Shown: positions 52,566-60,720 of the stretch, one piece after another
How positions within the stretch are numbered: position 1 is the first letter of the stretch
How the letters are laid out: every line of letters starts with the position of its first letter
NCBI GenBank assembly: GCA_021325235.1
Contig: JAJPHN010000016.1
Coordinates: 62,001-126,000 of the forward strand
Source of the DNA: Terriglobia bacterium
GTDB lineage: Bacteria; Acidobacteriota; Terriglobia; Bryobacterales; Bryobacteraceae
DNA length: 64,000 nt
Reading direction: 5' to 3'
The notes under the pieces: generated by a model
Seen by the model: only the letters and a program-made list of their open reading frames with translations
Databases searched by the model: none
What the model was told of the DNA's origin: nothing
Program-made: the position numbers and the translations under genes

Positions 52566-52874
52566 ATGCGAATCAGCCGTTTCGTTTGGGTGCTTTGCGC
52601 GATGAGCCTGTTCGCGCAGGACACGAGCCTTCCCAGGCCAAGGCTCGATCAACTCTCACAAAAGGAGTTTGACAAGATGCTGCGGAAAGGGCTTGATCAG
52701 CGGCAGCAGGAGGCGGCGCGGGTGCTGGAGCTGGCGGAGGGTACCAGGGAGTGCTCGATTCCGCTGCTCGAGTATCGGGTGAAGCATCCGGAGCGGTACA
52801 CGATGCGGCGTGTGCCGGCGGGGCCGGGGTTGGATGCGATGGCGAAACCGGCGGGACCGGTTTGCAAGTGGTGA
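52566..52874 (+). CDS. Small secreted protein, unknown function
   Basis: A 102-residue protein with signal peptide (FVWVLCAMSLFAQ). A helical, charged segment (LSQKEFDKMLRKGLDQRQQE) and two cysteines (RECSIPLLEYRV and PVCKW) follow, possibly disulfide bonded. A clear AGGAGG lies 6 bases before the ATG, which argues that it is real. It is flanked by divergent FAH and convergent LOG genes. No family was recognised. Confidence 0.68.
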   Translation: MRISRFVWVLCAMSLFAQDTSLPRPRLDQLSQKEFDKMLRKGLDQRQQEAARVLELAEGTRECSIPLLEYRVKHPERYTMRRVPAGPGLDAMAKPAGPVCKW

Positions 52875-52875
52875 A

Positions 52876-53694
52876 TTAAGACGTGCGGGTGCGGGCGATT
52901 TCGGGGGCTTCCTCGACGGCTCGCGGCAGGCCGCGCTCGGGCTCGAGGTAGTAGCGAGTGAGGCCGTCGCGCAGGATATCGAGCGCTTCCTGGGGTGTGT
53001 TGGCGAAGCGGAAGAGATTCAGATCGGCTTCGGCGATCATGCCGTACTTGACGAGCGCGTCGAAATTGAGAATCTCGTGCCAGTACTCGCGGCCGTAGAG
53101 CACGATCAGGATTTTGCTTTCGAGCTTCTTGGTCTGGGCGAGGGTGAGGATTTCACAGAGCTCGTCGAGGGTGCCGAAGCCGCCGGGGAAGACGACGAGG
53201 GCTTTGGCGAGATACGCAAACCAGAATTTGCGCATGAAGAAGTAGTGGAACTCGAAGGAGAGCTCGGGGGTGATGTAGGGGTTAGGGCGCTGCTCGAAAG
53301 GCAGGCCGATGTTGAGGCCGATGGTTTTGCCGCCGGCTTCGCTGGCGCCGCGATTGGCGGCTTCCATGATGCCGGGACCACCGCCGGAGCAGACGACGAA
53401 ACGGCAGAGGGGATCGGAGCCGTTTTCGGATCGTGAGACGGAAGCGGCCCATTCGGTGGTGAGGCGGGCGAGCTCGCGGGCTTCCTGGTAATAGCGGCCG
53501 AGCGGACCGTCTTCGGTGATGCGGGCGGAGCCGAAGAAGACGATGGTGTCGTGGATTTTCTCTTCCTGGAAATGCTCGAGGGGCCAGAGGTATTCGGAGA
53601 GAATGCGCAGGGGCCGGGAGGCGGGGCTCTGCAGGAAAGCTTCTTCGCGGTAAGCGACGGGGCGGCGCTCGCCGGGTTCGTCAACTGGGATCAT
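52876..53694 (-). CDS. LOG-family nucleotide 5'-monophosphate phosphoribohydrolase
   Basis: A 272-residue Rossmann-fold protein of the TIGR00730/LOG family. It has IVFFGSARI, VVCSGGGPGIMEAANRGA and the catalytic PGGFGTLDEL. LOG proteins release bases from nucleoside monophosphates, in plants to activate cytokinins, and in bacteria mostly for nucleotide salvage or unknown ends. The start was chosen at the ATG before IPVDEPGERRP. Upstream in-frame residues are poor. The protein is longer than the short LOG type, with an N-terminal helix of about 60 residues. Confidence 0.88.
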   Translation of the reverse strand: MIPVDEPGERRPVAYREEAFLQSPASRPLRILSEYLWPLEHFQEEKIHDTIVFFGSARITEDGPLGRYYQEARELARLTTEWAASVSRSENGSDPLCRFVVCSGGGPGIMEAANRGASEAGGKTIGLNIGLPFEQRPNPYITPELSFEFHYFFMRKFWFAYLAKALVVFPGGFGTLDELCEILTLAQTKKLESKILIVLYGREYWHEILNFDALVKYGMIAEADLNLFRFANTPQEALDILRDGLTRYYLEPERGLPRAVEEAPEIARTRTS

Positions 53695-53859
53695 CGGGTT
53701 GGTTATTCTCCGTTGGCGACAAATTTCGATTGTCGCATCGCGGGGGTGGAGGCTAACAGAGTGTGGCGGTCCGGATGGCACAGTCAGCCCCGTCGACCGA
53801 TATTTCTTACGGCGCCGGTGCGGCGTCCCTCGGCCGGGCTCCCGCAGAGTTCCCCGGCC

Positions 53860-54213
53860 TTAGATCATTTGCAGCGCGGCTAACGCGTCGACGGTGTCGA
53901 TCTCTGAGTTCCAATACTGGAGCAGCGTCTGGCGATTGAGCTCGATCCAGCGCTTCAGCTGGGCCAGATGCTCGGAACTGAGCTGGCCTTGAATGACATG
54001 CACATCCGGCCGCAGGCCGACGCTTGTCATTTCTTCAGGCAGAGCCTTCGGGCCGGGCGCAACCTTCACGCGAATATCATGCCGGGCGTTGCCGCGCTCC
54101 GAGATCCATACGACAAACGGAAGACCCGTATGTTTGGGAAATAGGTTGGCCATGTGAAACTGGTCGTCAGCCGCGCTTTCGGCAGCAGGGACGAGCGGTT
54201 CAGTGTAGGGCAT
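53860..54213 (-). CDS. DUF4160-like small protein
   Basis: A 117-residue soluble protein. The core GLPFVVWISERGNARHDIRV, with a later LKRWIELNRQTLLQYW segment, resembles DUF4160-type proteins often found near toxin-antitoxin and mobile loci. Function unknown. It is the last of a three-gene minus-strand unit, 21 bases after the frameshifted gene. AGAAGAG precedes the ATG. Confidence 0.7.
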   Translation of the reverse strand: MPYTEPLVPAAESAADDQFHMANLFPKHTGLPFVVWISERGNARHDIRVKVAPGPKALPEEMTSVGLRPDVHVIQGQLSSEHLAQLKRWIELNRQTLLQYWNSEIDTVDALAALQMI

Positions 54214-54234
54214 AATCGCTCTTCTGATTATCCT

Positions 54235-54673
54235 TCAAGCAAGTAAGCGGTGAGCCTTCGCCAGGCCGTCTCGTGTCCACTGCCGGCGCGGCTCGCTGAA
54301 GTGGCTGCCGAGATACTGTCGCACGCGCTCGATGAGCGCGAGCCGGGTGGCATAGCAAAGCTCGCCGCCGGTGTACAGCAGTGGGCCGTAGTTCGGATCC
54401 CATTGGTGCTTGGCGCCATTGCACTCGGGGCAACAGGCCACGGCATTCATAATCGAGTTGTCGCCGTACGGTCTGCTGGTCGACCTTGTTCGAAGCCCAG
54501 CTGCTCTCAGGCAGCTGCCGGCGCAGGAGGCGCCTGAGGATAGGAATCTCGCGGTGCTGCTTCCAGTGCTGGGTTTCCTGCTCGGCCTGGCGCAGGCGGC
54601 GGCCGAAGCTGAAAGCTTTGAGCAGAACCAGGTCTTTGGCCTGGTCGAAGACCAGATACGTCAGAAGTTCCAT
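54235..54673 (-). pseudogene. Frameshifted gene with a CPECN zinc-finger-like motif
   Basis: Two frames must be joined to read one protein of about 145 residues. The first begins MELLTYLVFDQAKDLVLLKA and runs well to about position 54480. The second carries SIMNAVACCPECNGAKHQWD and ends KAHRLLA. Each is protein-like only in its own part. The CPECNGAK stretch with GDNS before it recalls HNH-type endonucleases, but the histidine part is not seen. A real frameshift, programmed slippage or a base error are all possible. The ATG overlaps the end of the preceding membrane gene. Confidence 0.55.
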
Positions 54674-55134
54674 GGCGTTATCTCAAAAAAGAGCGAGAAA
54701 AGATAGACGATACCAGCGACGATCGCGAGCGCCCCGGCCGCCTGGAAGCAAAACCAAAGTGTTTCCCAACACTTCTGGGCTGGACTCTTGGCCGCCCAGA
54801 TGGCCTCGTCGATCTCGTGCTGGCGTTCGAGCTGCCGCTCGTTGTAGCGCTTGACGAGCAGATCGGGATTCGCTTCGAGCTGGGCTTTGAGGCGAGCGCG
54901 GTCGCGGGCCGGCGCCCGCTCCAGCTCATAAGCCAGCTGTTCTCTGATGGCGTGGTTTTCATTTAGTTTCTCGGCAGCGAGCTTCGCGTTGTACTTGGCC
55001 TGGAGTGTCGCCAGATTGGTACGATGAGCCCACCGATAGCCGAGGCCGAGGAACGCGCCGCCGGTGCACAGGATCAGAAAAGCCAGAACGGGGTGCTTGG
55101 CATGGAGCTGGCTGGATGAGAATCCACCTGTCAG
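54661..55134 (-). CDS. Two-TM coiled-coil membrane protein without standard start codon
   Basis: An open minus-strand frame of 157 codons that contains no ATG, GTG or TTG at a usable place. It reads as a genuine protein. An N-terminal helix (HPVLAFLILCTGGAFLGLGY) is followed by a charged coiled coil (about 40-115; LAYELERAPARDRARLKAQL). A second helix (ALAIVAGIVYLFSLFF) and the end ITPWNF follow. A CTG at 55134 with GGCAGGG ahead is the likeliest start. Its stop overlaps the ATG of the frameshifted gene, as in a coupled operon. No family recognised. Confidence 0.6.
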   Translation of the reverse strand: MTGGFSSSQLHAKHPVLAFLILCTGGAFLGLGYRWAHRTNLATLQAKYNAKLAAEKLNENHAIREQLAYELERAPARDRARLKAQLEANPDLLVKRYNERQLERQHEIDEAIWAAKSPAQKCWETLWFCFQAAGALAIVAGIVYLFSLFFEITPWNF

Positions 55135-55187
55135 CCCTCGAACCCTGCCTTGGGGGCATTGGCGGAATCACTGATAAAATTCGGGCA

Positions 55188-56993
55188 ATGCCGGGCCGCA
55201 CGATCTTCACCGTCCTCGCCGAAACTGCCAGCAAATACGGCGATGCGCTGGCTTTGCATCAGCCGACGGGTGCCAAGACGGGTGCGGGTTATCGGACGTA
55301 TTCGTGGAACGAATGGCGGCGCACCTCGGAGGAGATCGCGCTTGGGCTGAGCTCGCTGGGACTGGCGAGGGGCGAGATTGTCTGCATTCTGAGCGAGACG
55401 CGGGCGGAGTTTTATCTGGTCGATCTCGGCATTATGGGGGCGGGGGGCGTGGCGGCGGCGCTTTACACGGCGTATCCGATGCCGGACCTGGCGAAGAATA
55501 TCCATTCGGCTGAGCCGCGGTTTCTGTTTGTCGAGAATGCCAAGACGCACGAGGCGCTGCAGGCGGCGGTGGCGGCGAGTGGGGCGCGCTGGCCGGAACA
55601 CGTGATCGTGATGACGGGCGAGGCTCCGGCGGGGGCGATGACGCTCGAGACGCTCGAGGCGCGGGGACGCGAGCTGCTGGCGCGGGATGCGAAGGCGTTT
55701 GAACGTCTGACGGAAGATGTTTCGCCCGAGGATCCGGCGATTCTGTATCTGACTTCCGGCGCGACCGGCGAACCCAAGATGGGGCTTTCCAGCCATGCGG
55801 CGGTGCTGGCCAATATGGATATGGCACCGGTGGCGCTGCCGATCGGGCCGGAGGATTCGATGCTGGTCTTTCTGCCATCGGCACATATTGCGCAGCGGAT
55901 TGTGCTGGAGATGGTGCCGATGCGGATGGGCACGCCGGTGTGGTTTTCCGAAAGTCTGGCGAAGCTGCCGGGGGAACTGCGGTCGGTGCGGCCGACGATT
56001 TTTCTGGCGCCCCCGCGGGTGTGGGAACGGATGTACGCGACGATTCAGACCGAGATCAAGAAGCGGCCGGCGATTGCGCGGAAGATTTTTCACGGCGCGC
56101 TGGGACTGGGTCTGGAAGCGGCGCGGTATCGGGAAGAAGGAAAAGCGCTGCCGCTGTGGCTGTCGCGCGCGCTCAAGATCGCGAATAAGGTTGTGTTTGG
56201 GAAGATCCGGGAGCGGCTGGGCGGGCGTATTCGGATTGCGGCGTCGGGGGCGGCGCCGCTGGGCAAGGATCTGGCCGAGTTTTACAGCGCGATCGGGATG
56301 CCGCTGGTGGAAGGTTACGGGCTGACGGAGGCGGGCGTGATCTCGTTCAACCCGATCGAGCGGCCGAAACCTGGGAGCATCGGGAAACTGCTGCCGGGTG
56401 TGGAAGCGCGGCTGGCCGAAGACGGCGAATTGCAGGTGCGGACGCCGTGCCTGTTCATGGGCTACTACCACGATGAGGCAGCGACGCGCTCGGTGATGAC
56501 CGAAGACGGCTGGTTTTCGACGGGCGATATTGCGCAGGTGGATGAAGACGGCTACTGGTACATCACGGGACGCAAGAAGGAGCTGATCGTTTCCTCGAAC
56601 GGGAAGAAGATTTACCCGGCGCGGATCGAGAATCTGTTCAAAGTGGAGCCGCTGGTGAACCAGGTGCTGCTGGTGGGCGACAAGAAGCCGTATGTGACGG
56701 CGCTGTTCACGCTGAATGCGGGCCAGCTGAAAGAGCTCAAAGGCAGCAACGGCGAAGGCTCAGCGGGCGCTTCGGAAGAGACGGTGAACAAGGCCGTTCA
56801 ATCGGCGGTGGCGCGGGTGAACAAGCAACTGGCCGAGTTCGAGCGGATCCGGCGGTTCAAGATTCTCGACCGCGATTTTTCTATCGAGCGTGGCGAACTG
56901 ACACCAACGATGAAGATTCGGCGAGCGCAGGTGCTGGAGAATAATCGGGAGCTCGTAAACCAACTTTACTTAGGGCGAGAAGACTCTCCGTAA
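55188..56993 (+). CDS. Long-chain fatty-acid-CoA ligase-like AMP-forming enzyme
   Basis: A 601-residue ANL-superfamily enzyme. It has the P-loop YLTSGATGEPKM (normally TSGTTGxPKG), MPLVEGYGLTEAGVISFNPI, DGWFSTGDIAQVDEDGY and a C-terminal GRKKELIVSSNGKKIYP lysine region. It resembles FadD15-type long-chain acyl-CoA synthetases. It should activate fatty acids for degradation or lipid synthesis. The ATG lies soon after a GATAAAAT box. Upstream in-frame codons overlap the divergent membrane gene and were excluded. A hairpin follows the stop. Confidence 0.9.
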   Translation: MPGRTIFTVLAETASKYGDALALHQPTGAKTGAGYRTYSWNEWRRTSEEIALGLSSLGLARGEIVCILSETRAEFYLVDLGIMGAGGVAAALYTAYPMPDLAKNIHSAEPRFLFVENAKTHEALQAAVAASGARWPEHVIVMTGEAPAGAMTLETLEARGRELLARDAKAFERLTEDVSPEDPAILYLTSGATGEPKMGLSSHAAVLANMDMAPVALPIGPEDSMLVFLPSAHIAQRIVLEMVPMRMGTPVWFSESLAKLPGELRSVRPTIFLAPPRVWERMYATIQTEIKKRPAIARKIFHGALGLGLEAARYREEGKALPLWLSRALKIANKVVFGKIRERLGGRIRIAASGAAPLGKDLAEFYSAIGMPLVEGYGLTEAGVISFNPIERPKPGSIGKLLPGVEARLAEDGELQVRTPCLFMGYYHDEAATRSVMTEDGWFSTGDIAQVDEDGYWYITGRKKELIVSSNGKKIYPARIENLFKVEPLVNQVLLVGDKKPYVTALFTLNAGQLKELKGSNGEGSAGASEETVNKAVQSAVARVNKQLAEFERIRRFKILDRDFSIERGELTPTMKIRRAQVLENNRELVNQLYLGREDSP

Positions 56994-57012
56994 AGAGAAT
57001 ATCTTCGGAGAG
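56984..57012 (+). terminator. Hairpin at the acyl-CoA ligase stop
   Basis: CTCTCCG/CGGAGAG arms, 7 bp, with a 15-base AT-rich loop that overlaps the stop codon. There is no T-run. It could weaken read-through to manA, which starts about 95 bases later. Confidence 0.35.
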
Positions 57013-57106
57013 CGAGCCGGCCGAGGATGGCTCGACCGAAGCCTCGGGCTGGATGCTCGCCTGTGCCGCGGAGACGGCGCGGAGTCCCGCTAATTGTCGA
57101 AAACGC

Positions 57107-58069
57107 ATGTCTGATTCCCTCCATACACCGGCCCAGCCGTTCCGGCTGCTGCCGATTTTTCGCGAGCGCGTCTGGGGAAGGCGGCAGCTGGCGCCGTATT
57201 TTCCCGATCCAGGCTCAAATCAACTTATCGGCGAGGCGTGGCTGACTTTTGAAGAAAATTCGACGTCTTTGGGCGTTTCGCTCGGAGAACTGATCCGGAA
57301 AAACCCGGCGATCCTCGGCAGCGCCCGGGATGCGGAGCACCCGAACATCTGTCCGCTGCTGCTGAAGATGCTGTTTACCAGCGAGCGGCTATCGGTGCAG
57401 GTGCATCCGGACGATGAGTATGCGCGGCGGCATCACGGATCGCTGGGAAAGACGGAGGCGTGGTACGTGGTGGCGGCCGAGCCGCCGGGGGAAGTGGCGG
57501 TCGGGTTTCGGGAGGAGATTTCGCCGGCGCGTCTGCGGCAGTCGGCGCAAACGGGAGAGATCGAAAAGCTGCTGGACTGGCGAAAGGTGCAGGCGGGGGA
57601 TGTGATTTATACGCCGGCCGGGACGGTGCATGCGATCGGGGCGGGGCTGACGATCTGCGAGATCCAGCAGCATTCCGACATTACGTACCGGCTGTATGAC
57701 TATGGGCGGCCGCGGGAGCTGCATCTGGATCACGGGGTGCGAGTCGCGCATCTGGGGCCGCATGAAGCGGGGACCGAGATTCGCACGCTGGCGGCGGGGC
57801 GGGAGGAGCTGGTGGCGAGTCCGTATTTCCGGCTGGAACGGCTGCGAGCGGCGGGTGTGCGGATTGCGGCGGATCTGCCGATTTACGCGATTTTGCTATG
57901 CCTGCGGGGAACGGGCAGGATTGCGGGAGAGGCTTTTGAGCCGGGGCATTGCTGGTTTGTTCCGGCCGGAGGCGAGGCGGTGGAGATTGCGGGCGGGCAA
58001 GGGGAGTGGATTGTGACGTATACGGCCGCAGATCCGCTTACTCCGAGCGAAATCTCTATTCCGGCATAA
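57107..58069 (+). CDS. manA: Class I mannose-6-phosphate isomerase
   Basis: A 320-residue zinc-dependent cupin that interconverts fructose-6-phosphate and mannose-6-phosphate. Zinc-site motifs are SVQVHPDDEYA, GKTEAWYVV and YTPAGTVHAIGAG. It is of the short, Bacillus-like type. It supplies mannose for GDP-sugars and surface glycans. It is not linked to the glycan cluster in this window. The ATG at the start of SDSLHTPAQPF is chosen; upstream in-frame codons are less protein-like. Confidence 0.92.
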   Translation: MSDSLHTPAQPFRLLPIFRERVWGRRQLAPYFPDPGSNQLIGEAWLTFEENSTSLGVSLGELIRKNPAILGSARDAEHPNICPLLLKMLFTSERLSVQVHPDDEYARRHHGSLGKTEAWYVVAAEPPGEVAVGFREEISPARLRQSAQTGEIEKLLDWRKVQAGDVIYTPAGTVHAIGAGLTICEIQQHSDITYRLYDYGRPRELHLDHGVRVAHLGPHEAGTEIRTLAAGREELVASPYFRLERLRAAGVRIAADLPIYAILLCLRGTGRIAGEAFEPGHCWFVPAGGEAVEIAGGQGEWIVTYTAADPLTPSEISIPA

Positions 58070-58140
58070 CACCGAGTACTATTCGGTTCGGATTAGTCCT
58101 TTTGATAAGATTGCCGCTGCTTCCGGTCTATTTACCTGCT

Positions 58141-58170
58141 GACCGCTCCTTACAGTCGCGGCTCGGTCGG
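58141..58170. repeat. Short palindromic intergenic repeat (GCGGCTCGG family)
   Basis: GACCGCTCCTTACAG followed by TCGCGGCTCGGTCGG, in the 171-base gap between manA and the ICMT-like gene. It is closest to the full unit at 27486. Confidence 0.65.
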
Positions 58171-58240
58171 ACCGCGCGCAAGCAAGCGGGTTTCAAATTT
58201 TGCGATGGGACGTATTTAGGCGATCCAAGAGGTGTTCTTT

Positions 58241-58798
58241 ATGGAGATTCTTGTCTGGAGAATTGTTCTGGCGGCGCTGCTGCTGGCTTGTTTCGGCAGC
58301 TTCACGTGGGGTGTGCGGAACTTCTTTGTGAAGCCGGAGAAGATGGCGTTGGGGATGCGGGTGACGCTGATGAGTGGAACGCTGTTTTCGGTGCTGCATC
58401 TGCTGACGATTCTGTTCTGGTCGACGCCGGAAACGGTGCCGGCGGCGATTGCGGCGGGACTGTATGGCTTGTCGTGTGCGATGTTCTGGTGGGCGATTCG
58501 GGCCAACCGGGTGAAGCCGCTGGCTGCCTGTTTCGCCAAATCGGAGGCGGCGCACCTAGTGCAGCACGGACCATATCGGTATGTGCGGCATCCCTTTTAT
58601 TGCTCGTACCTGCTGGCGTGGGTGGCGGGCGCGGTGGGGACGATGAATATCTGGCTGGCGTTTACGGCGGCGGTGATGTTTGTGCTGTATCTGACGGCGG
58701 CAGTGAACGAAGAGAACAAGTTTGCGGCGAGCCCGCTGGCGGATGCATATGCGGCGTACCGGGCCAGCACGGGGCGGTTTTTCCCGAAGCCGTTTTAG
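58241..58798 (+). CDS. Isoprenylcysteine methyltransferase-like membrane protein
   Basis: A 185-residue protein with five predicted membrane helices. The C-terminal GPYRYVRHPFYCSYLLAWV and NEENKFAASPLADAYAAY are the ICMT/phospholipid methyltransferase signature. Bacterial members methylate lipids or small hydrophobic molecules, often of unknown identity. AGAGG lies about 8 bases before the ATG; an in-frame GTG three codons earlier is less likely. Confidence 0.85.
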   Translation: MEILVWRIVLAALLLACFGSFTWGVRNFFVKPEKMALGMRVTLMSGTLFSVLHLLTILFWSTPETVPAAIAAGLYGLSCAMFWWAIRANRVKPLAACFAKSEAAHLVQHGPYRYVRHPFYCSYLLAWVAGAVGTMNIWLAFTAAVMFVLYLTAAVNEENKFAASPLADAYAAYRASTGRFFPKPF

Positions 58799-58889
58799 GG
58801 TTCGCAGGCTGGGTTGATTCCGGGCGCTTCAGGTGCGGCGCCGAGGAATACAGACTGCTGCATCAGCGGACGATGACCCTGATCCACGC

Positions 58890-59180
58890 CTATGTCGATC
58901 GGTACCGGATTCCTCGGTCCGAGATGCTGGCGCGACCCATTCGAAAACAGACTCGCTTTGACACGACTGGTTGCTTATTGCTTCGATGGCCGCGGTTTTG
59001 CGAGAGGCTTTCCCAGAGTGCGGCGGCTTCTTCGATGAGATCGGAATAGTAGCCCGTTTGGGGCCGGTGGAGAGCGGCTTCGAGCAGCCCCAGGTCACGG
59101 ATGCCATGCCCGCCGCCATACCGCTCGATCTGATCGGCTTTCATGGCTAATACGTCCGCAACCGTAAGGTAATCGGTCAT
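58890..59180 (-). pseudogene. Decayed Doc/Fic-type toxin
   Basis: The first 60 residues match Doc (death-on-curing) toxins closely: YLTVADVLAMKADQIERYGG, RDLGLLEAALHRPQTGYYSD and LIEEAAALWESLSQN. The catalytic HPFxDGNKR motif should come next. The frame instead reads RGHRSNKQPVVSKRV and ends after 96 residues. Doc proteins have about 125 residues. A frameshift, deletion or recombination has removed the active site, so it is very likely inactive. Its ATG overlaps the antitoxin stop (ATGA). Confidence 0.75.
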
Positions 59181-59407
59181 TCGGCCAGTTTTTTATAGAG
59201 CGGGCCGTACGTTTCGTGGCTGGCGAGATAGGCTGCCATCGCGTGGGGGCGCGGGTTTGCGTTTTTGTGCTTGGCGATCAGATCGGCCACGGCTTCGTCC
59301 AAAAGTACCTGCAGTGGCCGGGCTTCGCTCCGGGCGAGCGAACGAAGCTGGGCCAGCAGTTCGGCATTGATCTGGATAGCAAACTTTTCGCGCCGGATTT
59401 CTGACAT
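59177..59407 (-). CDS. Antitoxin of the Doc-type pair
   Basis: A 76-residue protein with a ribbon-helix-helix-like N-terminus (REKFAIQINAELLAQLRSLA) and a helix (PLQVLLDEAVADLIAKHK). The C-terminal segment HETYGPLYKKLAE probably contacts the toxin. The frame is intact although the toxin has decayed. It could still repress its own promoter or neutralise related toxins. Confidence 0.78.
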   Translation of the reverse strand: MSEIRREKFAIQINAELLAQLRSLARSEARPLQVLLDEAVADLIAKHKNANPRPHAMAAYLASHETYGPLYKKLAE

Positions 59408-59501
59408 GTTTCTTCCTCTTCTCGCAGCATGACATCCAGATGCATCATGACGATCGTGGGTGTGGCGATACCGTTGCGCGTCGCAGGCACTCCTGGCTGC
59501 C

Positions 59502-59530
59502 TACCGCTCGCTTTGCTCACGGCTCGGTTT
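59502..59530. repeat. Short palindromic intergenic repeat (GCGGCTCGG-like)
   Basis: TACCGCTCGCTTTGCTCACGG then CTCGGTTT, a more diverged copy, in the 194-base gap between the antitoxin and the ABC permease. The gap holds no gene that I can see. Confidence 0.5.
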
Positions 59531-59601
59531 GGAGGCGTTCGTCTTGCGGGTAGTGATGGACGAATTCCAGTAGGCGCCCGGCGGGTGTTTACTATGAAGC
59601 G

Positions 59602-60720
59602 ATGCGGCTGGCCTGGTTCAACATCGCGCATGACCGCATGCGCTTTGTGGTGACTGTACTGGGCATCATGTGCGCGGTATTCCTGATGGTGTTTCAGGGC
59701 AGCATGCTGGTGGGGTTTCTGCGCGCGGCCTCGAAGATCATCGATTCCACCGATGCGGATATCTGGATTGCGGGGCGGGGTGTGCCCTGCTTCGAGTTTC
59801 CGGTGCCGATCGAGCGGCGGCTGGCCGAGATTGCGCGCGGGATTCCGGGGGTGGCGGAGTCGAGCCAGATTGCGACGGCGCAGATTCAGATCCGGCTGCC
59901 GGACGGCATACGGCAACAGGCGATTCTGATCGGGGCTGAGCCGCAGGCGGGCGCGCAAATTCCGATACCGAGGCTGAACGGGGCGAGCGGGCCGCTGGCG
60001 CCGGAAGCGCTGGTGGTGGATCGCAGCAATGCCGAGCTGCTCGAAGTGAATCGCGTGCCGATGGAAGTGGAAGCCAATAATCTGCACGCGCGCATCACCG
60101 GGGAAACGTCCGGCTTCAGCTCGTTTATCGGCAGTCCGTACGTCTTCTCGTCGTTTGACGATGCGGTGAAGTATCTGAGTCTGGGGCCGAACGAAACGAT
60201 GTTTCTGCTGCTGCGGCTGAAACCGGGCGCAAAAGAGAAAGAAGTGCTGAGCCGGCTGCGGGCGCGTTTTCCGAATGTGGATGTCTGGACACGGGCGCAG
60301 TTTGCGCGGCGTGCGCGCTGGTACTGGATCTCGAAAACGGGCGCGGGCGGGGCGATTCTGATGGCGGCGCTGCTCGGGTTTTTCATCGGCCTGGCGGTGG
60401 TTTCGCAGGCGGTATATGCGACCACCATGGAAAACATCGAAGAGTTTGCCACGCTGAAGGCGATTGGCGCTTCGCGGCGATTCGTGATGCTGGTGATTCT
60501 GGCGCAGGCGGCGATCTGCGGCGCGGCCGGTTATATGCTGGGTACTTTGATCACGTTGCCTCTGGTGAAATTCGCGACCGTGAGCATTCCCTGGATCTCG
60601 ACTCCGTTGTGGCTGCCGCTGGCGGCGCTGGTGCCGGCGCTCGGGATGTGCCTGCTGGCTTCGGTGCTTTCGGTGCGGGCGGCGCTCGGGGTGGAGCCGG
60701 CGCGAGTCTTTCGTGCCTGA
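59602..60720 (+). CDS. DevC-like ABC transporter permease
   Basis: A 372-residue FtsX/MacB-type permease. It has one N-terminal helix, a periplasmic domain of about 210 residues (STDADIWIAGRGVPCFEF is the family's early motif), and three C-terminal helices. ENIEEFATLKAIGASRRFVM is the coupling-helix region. DevC works with DevA (ATPase) and DevB (fusion protein) in a TolC-linked exporter. The following two genes are exactly these partners. The exported substrate is unknown; glycolipids and peptides are known for relatives. Confidence 0.87.
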   Translation: MRLAWFNIAHDRMRFVVTVLGIMCAVFLMVFQGSMLVGFLRAASKIIDSTDADIWIAGRGVPCFEFPVPIERRLAEIARGIPGVAESSQIATAQIQIRLPDGIRQQAILIGAEPQAGAQIPIPRLNGASGPLAPEALVVDRSNAELLEVNRVPMEVEANNLHARITGETSGFSSFIGSPYVFSSFDDAVKYLSLGPNETMFLLLRLKPGAKEKEVLSRLRARFPNVDVWTRAQFARRARWYWISKTGAGGAILMAALLGFFIGLAVVSQAVYATTMENIEEFATLKAIGASRRFVMLVILAQAAICGAAGYMLGTLITLPLVKFATVSIPWISTPLWLPLAALVPALGMCLLASVLSVRAALGVEPARVFRA

